A stretch of 64,000 nt of DNA from an uncultured Mediterraneibacter sp. (GCF_934309415.1 NZ_CAKRDI010000015.1:1-64000); one strand, 5' to 3'. Shown: positions 1 through 10,060, counted from the first letter of the stretch. The notes: a model not told the origin generated them from the letters alone. Translations and numbers: made by a program.

Positions 1-238
1 CGGACATTTGTGTAAATACTGTTATGCGAATGTAAATCCGGTTTTGGTCAAAGAAAATATGAGAAAGCATAATCCTGACTCCCCATTTTTGATTGGTGGA
101 TATATGCCAGGTGATATTGTTCATGAGGCAATTCAGAAAAGCTGGATTGACAGACAGATTCGATTTGTCCAGAACAAGGACAGCGGAGACTATGATCTGG
201 AAGAATTATTTACATGGATTGATAAGTTGGCAAAATAA
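1..238 (+). CDS. DUF1848 family protein, C-terminal part
   Basis: The reading frame is open from base 2 (GHLCKYCYANVNP...) and ends at the TAA at 236-238, so only the last ~78 residues are present and the start lies outside the window. The CKYCYAN segment, followed by a PDSPFLIGG stretch, is characteristic of the C-terminal part of DUF1848 proteins, which resemble radical-SAM/metal-cluster proteins and are common in anaerobic Firmicutes. The two close cysteines probably bind metal; the biochemical role of the family is not known to me. A terminator follows about 50 bases downstream, so this is the last gene of its unit. Confidence 0.7.
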   Translation, partial: GHLCKYCYANVNPVLVKENMRKHNPDSPFLIGGYMPGDIVHEAIQKSWIDRQIRFVQNKDSGDYDLEELFTWIDKLAK

Positions 239-287
239 AATATGAAATGGGGTGTCCACGCTCCTCTGAAATTTCAGATTCAATCAT

Positions 288-322
288 AGGTCCAAAAGGG
301 AAAGTGCCTTTTGGACCTTTTT
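288..322 (+). terminator. Rho-independent terminator after the DUF1848 gene
   Basis: GGTCCAAAAGG (289-299) pairs with CCTTTTGGACC (307-317) and is followed directly by TTTTTAT. It ends the DUF1848 unit before the promoter of the 5'-nucleotidase gene. Confidence 0.85.
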
Positions 323-337
323 ATGTAAAAATCCACA

Positions 338-365
338 TTGAATTTTACAGCCTTTTGTATATAAT
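338..365 (+). promoter_or_regulatory. Promoter of the 5'-nucleotidase gene
   Basis: TTGAAT (338-343), a 16-base spacer and a perfect TATAAT (360-365) lie ~105 bases upstream of the ATG at 473. The leader ends with an AAGGAAGGAG ribosome site. Confidence 0.65.
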
Positions 366-472
366 AAAAATAAAAGGAAGCAATATGAAAATAAACTACA
401 TAATGGGTTGTTTTCATAAACAAAAAGTGACTTCGGATTACGAATGTCCGTTTCATTAAAGGAAGGAGAAAG

Positions 473-2371
473 ATGAAGCAATTAAAAAAACAATGGAATA
501 AGGTAACGGTACTTTTGCTGACCCTTGGGATGGTTTTCGGATTATTTGGGGCAGTGCCGGTACAGGCGCAGGATGGAAATACATCCGAAAGCACAATTTT
601 TGATGTAAAAATTGTACATACGAATGATATTCATGCGCGGGTAGAAGAGGACGATTACAATCATGTGATCGGAATGGATCGGCTGAGTGGAATTGCAAAG
701 GCATTTACGGAAGGAGCAGATGGTTCGCTGATGTTAGATTCCGGAGATACCTTTCATGGACAATCAATTGCGACACTGGTAAAGGGAGAATCCGTCGCAA
801 AACTGATGAAAGCTTGTGGATATGATGCAATGACTACAGGAAATCATGACTGGAGTTATGGCAAAGATCGTTTAAAAGAGCTTGGCGGAATTGCTAATGT
901 CGAAATTTTATCCGGTAATATCAAAAATACAGATGGAACCTCCTTTTTTGATACGGATGCACTTGTAAAAGAGATTACAAAAAATGGAAAAACACTGAAG
1001 ATCGGTGTGTTTGGTGTAAGTGATCCGGAGATGAAAAATAAGACAACACCATCTAATGTGGAGGGACTGGACTTTCAGGATGCGGTAACTTATGCAAAAA
1101 AGGAAGCTGCCGCGTTAAAGGCAGAGGGTTGTGATGTGGTGATCGCATTGTCCCATACGCTTGATCCAAAGAATGTGGCTGCACAGGTGGACGGTGTCGA
1201 TTTGTGGCTGTGTGGACATGAGCATATTGAACTCAGTGAATCTGTGACGACACCGGACGGTTCAAAAACCTATGTATCGGAAAGTGGACATTATTTAAAT
1301 AGTGTGGGTCTGATCGATCTGAACTGTATTATGGATGAGGATGGAAGTGTGCATGTGGATTATGAGAAAACATCTGTCGATTATGAAGCAGCACAGAACT
1401 ATCCGAAGGATGCTTCCGTAACAGCTGTATTGGATACGATCAAAGCGGAAAACGAGACAGAACTGAATCGTGTCATCGGTACTTCACCGGTGGAATTAGA
1501 CGGTGTCTGGGAACATATCCGTATCGGACAGACAAATCTTGGAAATGTCATAACTGATGCGTACCTGCTTGCCACAGGGGCTGATATAGCCTTTGAAAAT
1601 GCTGGTGGAATCCGTGCTTCTATCGCTGCCGGAACGGTAACGTATGGAGATGTTATCAATGTCAGTCCTTATGGAAACTATGTGGTGACCAAAAAACTGA
1701 CCGGTGCACAGATAAAGGAAATGTTGGAAAACAGTCTTACCATTCAGAAAAATTGTATTGCTGCAAATGACAGTGGTGAGTGGGATGCGTGGCCAAATGA
1801 CAGTGGAAGTTATCTGCAGGTTGGTGGAATTACCGTCCGTTTCGATCCTGCGCAGCCGGCGGGAGCTCGTGTGCTTTCTGTACAAAAAGATGGGCAGGAG
1901 CTGGATGATACAAAAGAATATACTGTAGCAGTTAATAATTATCTTGCCGGCTCTGACAGTTATCCACAGCTCGCCGATGCAGCAGAGATCGGAGAATATT
2001 CCTGTTGTGAAGAGTTGTTGATTCGCTTCTTTGAACAGGGTTCCGATGCAGTTACTGCAAGTGTAGCGAAGCAGAATATGATCCAGACAACTAAAGAGGT
2101 AGAAGAACCGGGACAGCCATCTGTACCTGTTACACCATCTGTACCTGTTACACCGTCTGTATCTGTTACACCGTCTGTACCGGAGCAACCAGCGAAAGAA
2201 CAGCCGGAAGCTGCGAAAACAGAGGTGAAAAAAGAAAAAGCAAGTGGAACAAAAACTTCAGCAAAAAGCCCGAAAACAGCGGATAGTAATGAGCTATTCT
2301 GCTGGCTGATACTACTGGTGTTCGGTAGCGGAGCAGGAAGTATCTGCTTGGTTCGGAAAAATAAAGGATAA
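473..2371 (+). CDS. Secreted 5'-nucleotidase/metallophosphatase, cell-surface anchored
   Basis: This 632-residue UshA/CD73-type enzyme is expected to strip phosphate from extracellular nucleotides. A signal peptide occupies residues 1-33 (cleavage after VQA). Metallophosphatase motifs follow in order: HTNDIHAR (~49-56), DSGDTFHG (~89-96), TTGNHDW (~121-127) and CGHEH (~250). The C-terminal substrate domain (~335-520) contains NAGGIRAS. A spacer of VTPSVP-type repeats and a Lys/Thr-rich stretch leads to SPKTAD, a hydrophobic helix and a basic end (VRKNKG). That is the layout of a sortase signal, with LPxTG replaced by SPKTA. The ATG is preceded by a strong AAGGAAGGAG and the gene stands alone between a promoter and a terminator. 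Whether the variant motif is cleaved by a sortase is not shown. Confidence 0.9.
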   Translation: MKQLKKQWNKVTVLLLTLGMVFGLFGAVPVQAQDGNTSESTIFDVKIVHTNDIHARVEEDDYNHVIGMDRLSGIAKAFTEGADGSLMLDSGDTFHGQSIATLVKGESVAKLMKACGYDAMTTGNHDWSYGKDRLKELGGIANVEILSGNIKNTDGTSFFDTDALVKEITKNGKTLKIGVFGVSDPEMKNKTTPSNVEGLDFQDAVTYAKKEAAALKAEGCDVVIALSHTLDPKNVAAQVDGVDLWLCGHEHIELSESVTTPDGSKTYVSESGHYLNSVGLIDLNCIMDEDGSVHVDYEKTSVDYEAAQNYPKDASVTAVLDTIKAENETELNRVIGTSPVELDGVWEHIRIGQTNLGNVITDAYLLATGADIAFENAGGIRASIAAGTVTYGDVINVSPYGNYVVTKKLTGAQIKEMLENSLTIQKNCIAANDSGEWDAWPNDSGSYLQVGGITVRFDPAQPAGARVLSVQKDGQELDDTKEYTVAVNNYLAGSDSYPQLADAAEIGEYSCCEELLIRFFEQGSDAVTASVAKQNMIQTTKEVEEPGQPSVPVTPSVPVTPSVSVTPSVPEQPAKEQPEAAKTEVKKEKASGTKTSAKSPKTADSNELFCWLILLVFGSGAGSICLVRKNKG

Positions 2372-2375
2372 TTCA

Positions 2376-2420
2376 AGATGCGGAAGCCCTTAAAAATCAA
2401 GGACTTCCGCATCTTTTTTT
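2376..2420 (+). terminator. Terminator of the 5'-nucleotidase gene
   Basis: AGATGCGGAAGCCCTT pairs with AAGGACTTCCGCATCT (one mismatch) around a short A-rich loop and is followed by seven T. Confidence 0.9.
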
Positions 2421-2543
2421 GTTTACAGAAAAAACAGTTTTGTAAATTTGCCACCAACGAAATAGGCGCTTGCACTTGCAGTTTTATTCTCTTTTGAGCG
2501 CTCATCAGAGTAGCCATCCTTTTCTTTCTAAAGTATTGTATAA

Positions 2544-3932
2544 TTACCAAAGAAAATTCCGACCATCTTTGTATTCGCACTGCATTGCAAAGCGCATATT
2601 GCATGTTCCGGTCATAGGATCTTCCACACCAATACTTATATGATATTTTTTCCCTGCGAGCTTTAAGAGCTTTCCAGTATCAAGTAATGTGTCGGTCTGC
2701 ATGGTTTCTCCGGGAAGAATCGAAGATAAAGTAATTTCAATTTGTCTCTTCTCCAGCGTATTTCCATCCTCGTCTGTTATATATACCCATACAGGCCAGT
2801 CCTTGTAGAAAGGAGCCACGCCATCATTTCCCCAGGTCAGCTGCAGTTTGGTACCGCTGAGGCTTCGGGACAATGTTGCTTCTGAGATTTGTAAACGGTA
2901 TCCCATATTCTTTAGGACAGTTTCATAACCTTGCAGATACTTGGAGTTTGCTGCATTCGGTCCAAGGAAAGTAGTATGTGATTCGCGAATTAGCTGTACG
3001 GTCTGGGAAAGGTTGGTATCCAGCAGTTCTTCCATAGAAAGAGAGCTGGTAAATTCTCCACCTACAGGTGCAGTTTCCCAGAAATCTGTCATAGAAGCTA
3101 AAACGTTTTTTTCATCGGTCTGACTCAGATCACCACCATTTTCAATTTCGTTAAGCCAGGCATTGGTCTCACTTGGTTCGCCCGTCATATCATTATAAAG
3201 ACCGGTTCCGTATTTTGCAGCATGCGAAAAAGGTCGACGCATGAGCAACATAGCATCTGGAAAGGCCTCTGTCCAGGGGGATACATATTGATCTCTCACA
3301 TTTTCCAATGGAAGACGTTGAATTCCCGAAATGTAATTTACATGCCATTCCCCCCAGTGTCCAAGACTTCCCAGCTCAATGTAGCTGATCAGACCATCCT
3401 GTCCCAGATGTTTGCCCATTGTTTCTACAGCCTTTTGGTGGTAGGAGAGGAACTGCTCATTGTTGTAATCAGGTGCAAAACCTTTGCCAAATGATACGTC
3501 GTACCAAGTGCCTGCATGATCAGTTTTTTCATACAGCCATTCTGGAATGTCCATATGTTTTTTGCTTCCAGGCGCATCGCAGACAAATCTTAATATAATA
3601 TGTTTCCCCTCTTTGCGCCAGCGCTCAAGCTGATTCTCCTTTTCTATGCCTTCCCAGTTGTACTGACCTTCCTCAGGTTCCAGTTCTGCCCAGGTAATAT
3701 CCATGTACAATAGGTTGACATCATCCCGAACTTCAGTGTTCCATGCACAGGGAGCGTATCCCATAAGAGGATTCCCAAAGACTTCGTTTGAAGCTGCGTA
3801 GTCTTTTGCAGTCTTTTGAGAAAATTCCCAGATTATTATTGCAAGTAAGGTCATGGCAATCAGCAGGATAATTCCAACAGTCAGTAACTTCCATTTTTTT
3901 GTCTTCAATTTTTCTTTACTCCTATTTTTCAA
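2544..3932 (-). CDS. DUF4832 family membrane-anchored protein
   Basis: The protein has 462 residues. A Lys/Arg-rich N-terminus and one membrane segment (~16-36) anchor a large extracytoplasmic domain. From ~50 on it has a TIM-barrel glycoside-hydrolase look: NPLMGYAPCAWNTE, DITWAELEPEEGQYNWEGIE, then a segment ending GHWGEWH, and a beta-rich C-terminal part (~350-462). These match the DUF4874/DUF4832 arrangement found in exopolysaccharide-linked proteins. The gene starts 17 bases after the stop of the large membrane protein encoded at 3950-6334, so the two are probably one transcript. Role in a surface polysaccharide is inferred from family and neighbour; no substrate can be named. Confidence 0.75.
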   Translation of the reverse strand: MKNRSKEKLKTKKWKLLTVGIILLIAMTLLAIIIWEFSQKTAKDYAASNEVFGNPLMGYAPCAWNTEVRDDVNLLYMDITWAELEPEEGQYNWEGIEKENQLERWRKEGKHIILRFVCDAPGSKKHMDIPEWLYEKTDHAGTWYDVSFGKGFAPDYNNEQFLSYHQKAVETMGKHLGQDGLISYIELGSLGHWGEWHVNYISGIQRLPLENVRDQYVSPWTEAFPDAMLLMRRPFSHAAKYGTGLYNDMTGEPSETNAWLNEIENGGDLSQTDEKNVLASMTDFWETAPVGGEFTSSLSMEELLDTNLSQTVQLIRESHTTFLGPNAANSKYLQGYETVLKNMGYRLQISEATLSRSLSGTKLQLTWGNDGVAPFYKDWPVWVYITDEDGNTLEKRQIEITLSSILPGETMQTDTLLDTGKLLKLAGKKYHISIGVEDPMTGTCNMRFAMQCEYKDGRNFLW

Positions 3933-3949
3933 TATACTTAAAAAATATT

Positions 3950-6334
3950 TTATTCCCCCAGATTAAGATTATACAGATGCTCAGGATTTTGCTTTATTAC
4001 ATAACAGATGAAATCTTCATCTTCGTAACAAACTCTAATTTCATTCGGAAGACGGGTTTTAAATTCCTGACACCAGTAGTACATTTCAGATTCCAGGATC
4101 TTTCGATTCTCAATCAGAGAATATGCATCAGAAGCTTTACTCATAATTCCGAGAGGTGCACCAACAAATTCATCAGAAATCTCTGCATGTTCAATTTCAT
4201 CTCCGACACTCAGAACAGCAGTTGAATATTCATAATACTTCGTATATTTATCCAGGGCAAGCCATTTTGGACCAGAGAAAAAGTGATATTGTGCATAGTA
4301 AATAGGATGTTTTTCTATATATAAGAACAGATATTTCGTAGGAATATAATAGTCTTCCTGTCTGGATTTATTGTAAAAATCAAGGATTTCCTCGTGTCTG
4401 GCATCGTCTACTGACTGATAGAATTCTTCAGTAGTTGATATGATCGTATAACTGTACTGAGGATAATTGTCCATAATTTTATTGGTCAGTTCTACCACAG
4501 AATTGTATCTTGTCAACTCATAATACAAATAGCCATGATATACCCCGAAATAATTGGTACCTGCATAAATCGCAAGTACTCCTGCCAGACTGATTTGTGG
4601 TGCCAAACATCTGACTTTTGTTTTCTCTAGTAGAAAAAACAACTCATCTACAGGAAGTGCCATCATTGCAAGAAGCAGAATTTGTTCTGGCAGGCATAGT
4701 CTGGAGCCTGCAATAATTTCCGGCAATCCAAGGAAGGGTGCTGCATAGAGAAGCATAAATAAAAAGGAGGCAACGGTAATACCTGCATATGTTTCAAATG
4801 GAAGTTTTTTAAAGCGTATAATTGAAACACACATATTTATAAGACTAAGGATTGATGCGATTATAGTAAAGCGGATCAGCCATCTTGCACGGAGTTTTCC
4901 ATAGAGCTGTATATAACCGTAGTGGTAAACCAGTTTTATATTATCGATAATCGTCTGTATTATCCTTTTTACAAACGAGGTTTTCTGCACCGCTGGAGTA
5001 GATTCACTTTCGTTAGGTGTTGTTTGTTGGCTGTTAAGCTGAGATTGATCTCCGGAAATATTTTCCGTAGTGTCAGTTGTAGTATTTTCAGTTATATTTT
5101 CTGTAGTATTCTCTGTATTTTCTTCTGTGGCAGTTTGCGCTGCCTGGGTTCTACCTTCTTTAGTGTCAGTACCGTTTATAACGTTCATTCCCCAGTTCAG
5201 AGATCCCTGCAGTGGGGTGCCGGAGGCAAAAGCCAGCACCATAGGCAATGTAGAAATGATGATGCCCACAATGACTGCTGTTACCAACGCCGTAAAATTC
5301 TGTTTACGGAAAATCCTGTTTAGGCTCCAAATAGCAAAAGAAGCACACAGGAAAAATGCCATAATGGTAACATAAAAGTGAATTGCAAGAGAGGCCGCCA
5401 AGGATGTCATAAATAGAAACAGGTCTTCGTCGAAGCTTCTTTTTTTCTCCCCGGGTGTCGGATTTTTTTTCAGAAAACGGATTAAATACAACGCACATAA
5501 AAATAGTGTATAAAAGCCAAATTCCTGAGGAATGGTATACTGCAAACGTGACATTCCATAAATTTCATCGATACAGACTACGTCAACGGTTAAAAATGCC
5601 GCAAGAACCAGATAAACTGTATATCTGGACTTCATTATTTCTCTGAACAGGCAGTAAACCGCTACCAGTAAAGTAACTACATGAATTCCACCAAGAAATA
5701 GCAGGCTGCTGTATATGGAAATCCCAAACAGTGCATTCATACTGTAAATGAAGCAGTGCATTGCCTCAGGATAGACACCTGCAGAGAAAATTGTTCCTTC
5801 CTTGAGACCATAGATCCAGGAATGATGAACGTACATATCGCCCCATCCATAGGAATGATTCTGAAAAGCTCCATAGGAGAAATACATAATTGCAAAAATT
5901 ATAAGTACACTTAAAATGCTATATTCAAATTTTTGTCCCTTTATTTTTTTATTTAACTTGTAAAAAAAAGCAGCAATAAGTTTTTTAATATTTTCTATCA
6001 GAGTTACAAGAAAAGATTTCCAGCCTAATGTTCCGACTAAAAGGTTTTTGGTCTGGCGCGACATATGCATCCACAACTGTTCCTTTTTCAGAATTGATGC
6101 TAGAAATATTCCATGAAAGATAAAAAATACAATCCATCTATTCAATATATGAAAAAGCCCTAAGCCCAAAACGAGTGTGTTGATTAATAAAACAGAAATT
6201 GTGGAACAGAAAGCAAAGCGATGAGTCAGACTTTTTCTAGATAAAATTTTTCGAAAAACGACAGATGGCCATACGTACATTAGAAAAATATAGCCAATTA
6301 ATACTTTGACAAATTCTAAAACCCAGTAAGTCAT
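3950..6334 (-). CDS. Large polytopic membrane protein, GT-C glycosyltransferase-like
   Basis: The protein has 794 residues with about a dozen hydrophobic segments between residues 5 and 600. A cytosolic or loop insert near 390-450 is very rich in Thr, Glu and Asn (repeats of TENTTEN). An early extracytoplasmic loop contains WGDMYVHHSWIYG and then GVYPEAMHCF. An acidic residue in that loop is typical of GT-C enzymes, which transfer sugars from lipid-linked donors. The C-terminal ~190 residues are soluble. I recognise no exact family. Start: AAAGGAG sits 9 bases before the ATG. The gene lies upstream of the DUF4832 gene in the same probable operon. It could instead be a flippase or polymer-export component. 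Confidence 0.55.
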   Translation of the reverse strand: MTYWVLEFVKVLIGYIFLMYVWPSVVFRKILSRKSLTHRFAFCSTISVLLINTLVLGLGLFHILNRWIVFFIFHGIFLASILKKEQLWMHMSRQTKNLLVGTLGWKSFLVTLIENIKKLIAAFFYKLNKKIKGQKFEYSILSVLIIFAIMYFSYGAFQNHSYGWGDMYVHHSWIYGLKEGTIFSAGVYPEAMHCFIYSMNALFGISIYSSLLFLGGIHVVTLLVAVYCLFREIMKSRYTVYLVLAAFLTVDVVCIDEIYGMSRLQYTIPQEFGFYTLFLCALYLIRFLKKNPTPGEKKRSFDEDLFLFMTSLAASLAIHFYVTIMAFFLCASFAIWSLNRIFRKQNFTALVTAVIVGIIISTLPMVLAFASGTPLQGSLNWGMNVINGTDTKEGRTQAAQTATEENTENTTENITENTTTDTTENISGDQSQLNSQQTTPNESESTPAVQKTSFVKRIIQTIIDNIKLVYHYGYIQLYGKLRARWLIRFTIIASILSLINMCVSIIRFKKLPFETYAGITVASFLFMLLYAAPFLGLPEIIAGSRLCLPEQILLLAMMALPVDELFFLLEKTKVRCLAPQISLAGVLAIYAGTNYFGVYHGYLYYELTRYNSVVELTNKIMDNYPQYSYTIISTTEEFYQSVDDARHEEILDFYNKSRQEDYYIPTKYLFLYIEKHPIYYAQYHFFSGPKWLALDKYTKYYEYSTAVLSVGDEIEHAEISDEFVGAPLGIMSKASDAYSLIENRKILESEMYYWCQEFKTRLPNEIRVCYEDEDFICYVIKQNPEHLYNLNLGE

Positions 6335-6564
6335 TTTCGGGGAGCTCCTTTCTTTAAGATTTTACGGTCTATAGTATAACACATATTATTTTTTATTGTA
6401 TGTTAAAATCGTGAAAACAGTAATGGATCTTACGACTTGAATTAGCAATGGAAAATATCGGAAATACTTTTTCTGCGACTTCACTCGCTAATATACGGGA
6501 TTTTCTTTTACTTAAAGAATGGACGTAATAGAATCAATGAAATTATAATAAATAGAGAGACAGA

Positions 6565-6606
6565 TAAAAAGGATCCGCCGGAGAATTCCCGACAGATCCT
6601 TTTGTG
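6565..6606 (-). terminator. Terminator of the c-di-GMP enzyme gene (reverse strand)
   Basis: On the reverse strand AAAAGGATC pairs with GATCCTTTT around an inner GTCGG/CCGGC pairing, immediately after the stop of the gene at 6608. The preceding 6335-6564 region shows only a weak extended -10 (TGTGTTATACT, reverse strand) for the membrane-protein operon and nothing else clear. Confidence 0.7.
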
Positions 6607-6607
6607 A

Positions 6608-9600
6608 TCAGTTAATTATGATTTGTTCTGTATCTACAAATTGTTTTCTGAAATCTTCATAGGAGCATGGTCTTCCCCAGAAGAATCCCTGGGTATAGTC
6701 CGGATGCAACTGACGAATCTTTGTCCATTCTTTTTCATTCTCTATCCCTTCAATACAAAGCTCCAGGTCAAGATTATGAATCATACTGCAGAACTGTTCT
6801 AAAAGGAAGAATTCTTTTTCATCTGCTATTGCCTTTGCAGTAAAGGAACGGTCAATTTTAATGATTTCCGGATTCAGTTCATTCAGATAATGGAAATTAG
6901 AATAACCGGTTCCAAAATCATCCAGAGCAAGTCGGATTCCGGCATGTTTTAATTCTTCAAGGAAACAATCTTTCTTTCGATTGCTCTCCAGAAAATCACT
7001 TTCTGTCAATTCGACAATGATTGCATTCAGCGGAAGATCTGCTCTTTTAATCTCAGTAAGCAGATCAGTGATCACATCGGATTTTGTAACCTGTATTGCT
7101 GAGATGTTGATACTAATCTGAAAATAAGGAAGTGTTTTCCTGATTTCTTTGCAGACCTTGATTGTCTCTCTCATCATCCAGCGGCCAACTGGAAGAATCA
7201 GTCCACTTTCTTCCAGAATTGGAATGAATTCTGCCGGGGAAACGATTCCAAACTGTTCGGAAGAAAAACGCAGCAATGCTTCTGCACCTGCCAGTCTTTT
7301 CTTATTGATATTTAACACAGGCTGGAAAAAGGCAGTAAATCCATGAAAGTCATGTTTGACGGCTGCGTGCAGTTCGTCTGTGATTTCTCTGAGGCGTAGA
7401 AAGTTCTTGTATTCTTTCTCTTCAAACAGATAGAACTGATTTCTTCCGCGGGTTTTGGCTTTGTTTAAGGCAAAATCTGTTCGTTTTATGATCTCAGCAT
7501 AGTTTGTTCTCGGAAGATCATAAAATGACAAGATTCCTGCGGAAATAGTGAATACGACGGTGAAATTATTGTTTTTAACAAAGCGATCGATAGCATACCG
7601 AATCTGGTCATAAAGCTTTGCAGCTGCCTGAAGGTTGTCGGAAGAAGTATCTAATACCATAAATTCATCGGATGTCAGCTTATATACGTTCTGTTGCCCA
7701 GAAATACAGGAAGAAATGCAGGATGCGGTTTCCTGCAGGATGTAATCGCCATAGTCCCATCCCAGTTTTTCGTTGATCGATTTAAAATGATCAATACCGA
7801 TATGCAACAGAAATCCCTTTGAAAGCGGCATATTCTGAGTCTTTAAATACTCTTTCAATGAGGCTTCGCCTAAAAGGCCGCTGATATTATCCGCTTTCTG
7901 TTTCTTGCCAATTTCATTAATGCATCCCATCATATACAGCGGTTTCTGCTGATTGTCCCTTACAACATAGCCACGGCAGTTGATCCAGAGTGGTTTCCGT
8001 CTCCGGTCAAGCCAACGATATTCCATATTATGCGTACAGCGGTTTGTATGAAGGAGATCATCAAATTCTGCCCGCAGAAGAGGATAGTCGGAGCCGTATA
8101 CAAACCCCTTATGTGTTTCCATTACGTCATGAAAAGCATTTGCAGGAAGACAGAAACGATCCAGTGCCTGTGAGGCAATGTAATAAAAGTCTGTTCTGAA
8201 ATCAATCAGATATAAATAATCGTCCGTACTTGGACTGAGCAGATCAATCACTTCACAGAGTTTTTCCGGTGAAAGATCCTGGTAATCTTTCGTGTGTGTT
8301 ATGGTTCCGCCCGGGATTTTCGCAGGAAGAGAATTGTTGGTGTCAGGATGTGCGATATCAGACAGATCCCCCCAGTTTACTGCACGGGATAGTTTCTTCT
8401 TGCGTTTTACGCGGTACAGCATGGCGTCTCCGCGTTTCACCATATCTTTAAAACCGGTATCAGTATCAGGACAGTAATAAGTGTAACCAGCTGATATACT
8501 CAGGGAGTAAGGCAGTTTCTGATCTGTTTTCAGCAACTGCGTTTCCAGTGATTTGAGTTGTCCTGCAATCAGGTCTTTCTCATCCTGCCGATAAAGGTAT
8601 GCAAATTCATCTCCACCGATCCGAAAACAGTTTTCTTTATTTTGAAAGATCTGTTGGATATACTGACCGCATAATCGGATGGCTTCATCTCCTTTTTCAT
8701 GACCAAAATGATCGTTGATCGTCTTCAGATTATCCAGGTCAAGCAACACGATACCTGTCGTTTGTAGTTCTTCCTTATGTGTTTCGAGATATTTGATTTT
8801 GTTTTCATAAGCGTTTCTGTTATGTACTTCTGTGAGCATATCAGTATTTGCAAGTTTCTGTAAATAATTTAGCTGTTGCTTCTGGATATAGTGATCATAA
8901 TAACGCGATACCTGAATCCAGATTAACAGAATGATAAACAGCATTGTTCCAAGTGAAAGGAAAGAAGAAGTCTGCTGGAATTTCTGAATATAATAAGCAA
9001 TAAGTTCTGTAACCCCGAAGAACATGATCAGATACATAGGAAGTTTGAAATCTCTGGTAGATTCATTCCCAAGTATGAGAGCCTCATAATGAATCAGTAC
9101 GACTGTATAAACTGCATTTGCCAGCATAATGATATGCGTGACCGGAAGAATCTGAAAAATGTCGACAATTCCTGCACATTGGAGTAATACTGCAGCAGCC
9201 ATGTTGGTTAAATACATGACAGAAAAATATAAAGCACCTTTGCGATATTTACTTTTACAGATATCATATAAAAGAAAATTAAATGGTACCGGAAATAGGA
9301 AAAATGAGAAAAAGTCTATAAAATAAAGTGTTCTTCCATCCGGAATCAGGAACTGCAGGAAACCACATTGTTGTAAGGACCATATTGCAATCAGCAGAGA
9401 GAAAAGTCCAAGATTTAAGAAAATTTCAGGAGTACCTTCCAGATGTAGATCTGTTTTCTTTTTATGTAATGCAAAATATAAAATCAGACTGATGATTCCG
9501 GCAAATAAAATGCCACAACTGATAATTAATGTTCCAAGACTATTACTGAGAATCTTTAGAATACAATCTCCTCGTGTTCCAAGGAAGAGGTGAAAAGAAT

Positions 9601-10006
9601 TTCCGTAATAATCGGAATACACAGGAATCAGTTTGATTTCAAGACTTTTTCCTGCACTGTGTTCCGGAATATCCACAATATGCCAGCAGGATCCTGGGGA
9701 TTTCATGAATTTAGGAGCAGTCTTTTCATCTCCGTATTGATAGATTTCCTTACCATTAAGCCAGATTTCAACCTTTGTATGCCCGGTACGGAATAACAGT
9801 GCTTTGGGGGTATTGAACTCGTTTGGCAGAATTATATTTTCCGTTTTAATTTCACCTTCGGAAGAAGGTATCGTATCGAGGGTGACTGTATTATCAAAAG
9901 GCAGATATTCCCGAAGGGTGTTTTGATGAAAGATCCAACTTGAAAAAAAGACAGCAAATAAGCTGAATGCGATAAGTGAGATCCATAGTTTTTTTTCTAT
10001 TTTCAT
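6608..10006 (-). CDS. Membrane c-di-GMP enzyme: 7TM-GGDEF-PAS-like-GGDEF-EAL
   Basis: This is a 1132-residue bifunctional signalling protein. An N-terminal membrane anchor and an extracytoplasmic beta-rich domain (~40-150, with an IWLNGKEIYQYGD segment) precede about seven membrane helices (~155-370), a 7TM-DISM-like sensor. The first GGDEF domain holds an intact RIGGDEF at ~460. A PAS-like domain follows (~570-680). A second GGDEF domain reads LTSDEF at ~780, lacking the two glycines. The EAL domain (~870-1130) keeps EALLR, ELTESDF, LDDFGTGYSN, KIDRSF and EGIENE, so phosphodiesterase activity is expected. The protein should therefore both make and degrade c-di-GMP, or switch between the two, in response to an external ligand. 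It is a single-gene unit with its own promoter and terminator. Confidence 0.9.
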   Translation of the reverse strand: MKIEKKLWISLIAFSLFAVFFSSWIFHQNTLREYLPFDNTVTLDTIPSSEGEIKTENIILPNEFNTPKALLFRTGHTKVEIWLNGKEIYQYGDEKTAPKFMKSPGSCWHIVDIPEHSAGKSLEIKLIPVYSDYYGNSFHLFLGTRGDCILKILSNSLGTLIISCGILFAGIISLILYFALHKKKTDLHLEGTPEIFLNLGLFSLLIAIWSLQQCGFLQFLIPDGRTLYFIDFFSFFLFPVPFNFLLYDICKSKYRKGALYFSVMYLTNMAAAVLLQCAGIVDIFQILPVTHIIMLANAVYTVVLIHYEALILGNESTRDFKLPMYLIMFFGVTELIAYYIQKFQQTSSFLSLGTMLFIILLIWIQVSRYYDHYIQKQQLNYLQKLANTDMLTEVHNRNAYENKIKYLETHKEELQTTGIVLLDLDNLKTINDHFGHEKGDEAIRLCGQYIQQIFQNKENCFRIGGDEFAYLYRQDEKDLIAGQLKSLETQLLKTDQKLPYSLSISAGYTYYCPDTDTGFKDMVKRGDAMLYRVKRKKKLSRAVNWGDLSDIAHPDTNNSLPAKIPGGTITHTKDYQDLSPEKLCEVIDLLSPSTDDYLYLIDFRTDFYYIASQALDRFCLPANAFHDVMETHKGFVYGSDYPLLRAEFDDLLHTNRCTHNMEYRWLDRRRKPLWINCRGYVVRDNQQKPLYMMGCINEIGKKQKADNISGLLGEASLKEYLKTQNMPLSKGFLLHIGIDHFKSINEKLGWDYGDYILQETASCISSCISGQQNVYKLTSDEFMVLDTSSDNLQAAAKLYDQIRYAIDRFVKNNNFTVVFTISAGILSFYDLPRTNYAEIIKRTDFALNKAKTRGRNQFYLFEEKEYKNFLRLREITDELHAAVKHDFHGFTAFFQPVLNINKKRLAGAEALLRFSSEQFGIVSPAEFIPILEESGLILPVGRWMMRETIKVCKEIRKTLPYFQISINISAIQVTKSDVITDLLTEIKRADLPLNAIIVELTESDFLESNRKKDCFLEELKHAGIRLALDDFGTGYSNFHYLNELNPEIIKIDRSFTAKAIADEKEFFLLEQFCSMIHNLDLELCIEGIENEKEWTKIRQLHPDYTQGFFWGRPCSYEDFRKQFVDTEQIIIN

Positions 10007-10060
10007 GATTCGTAATCCTTTGTATGTTTCGGTTATAACAGATAAATAGTTCTACTATTT

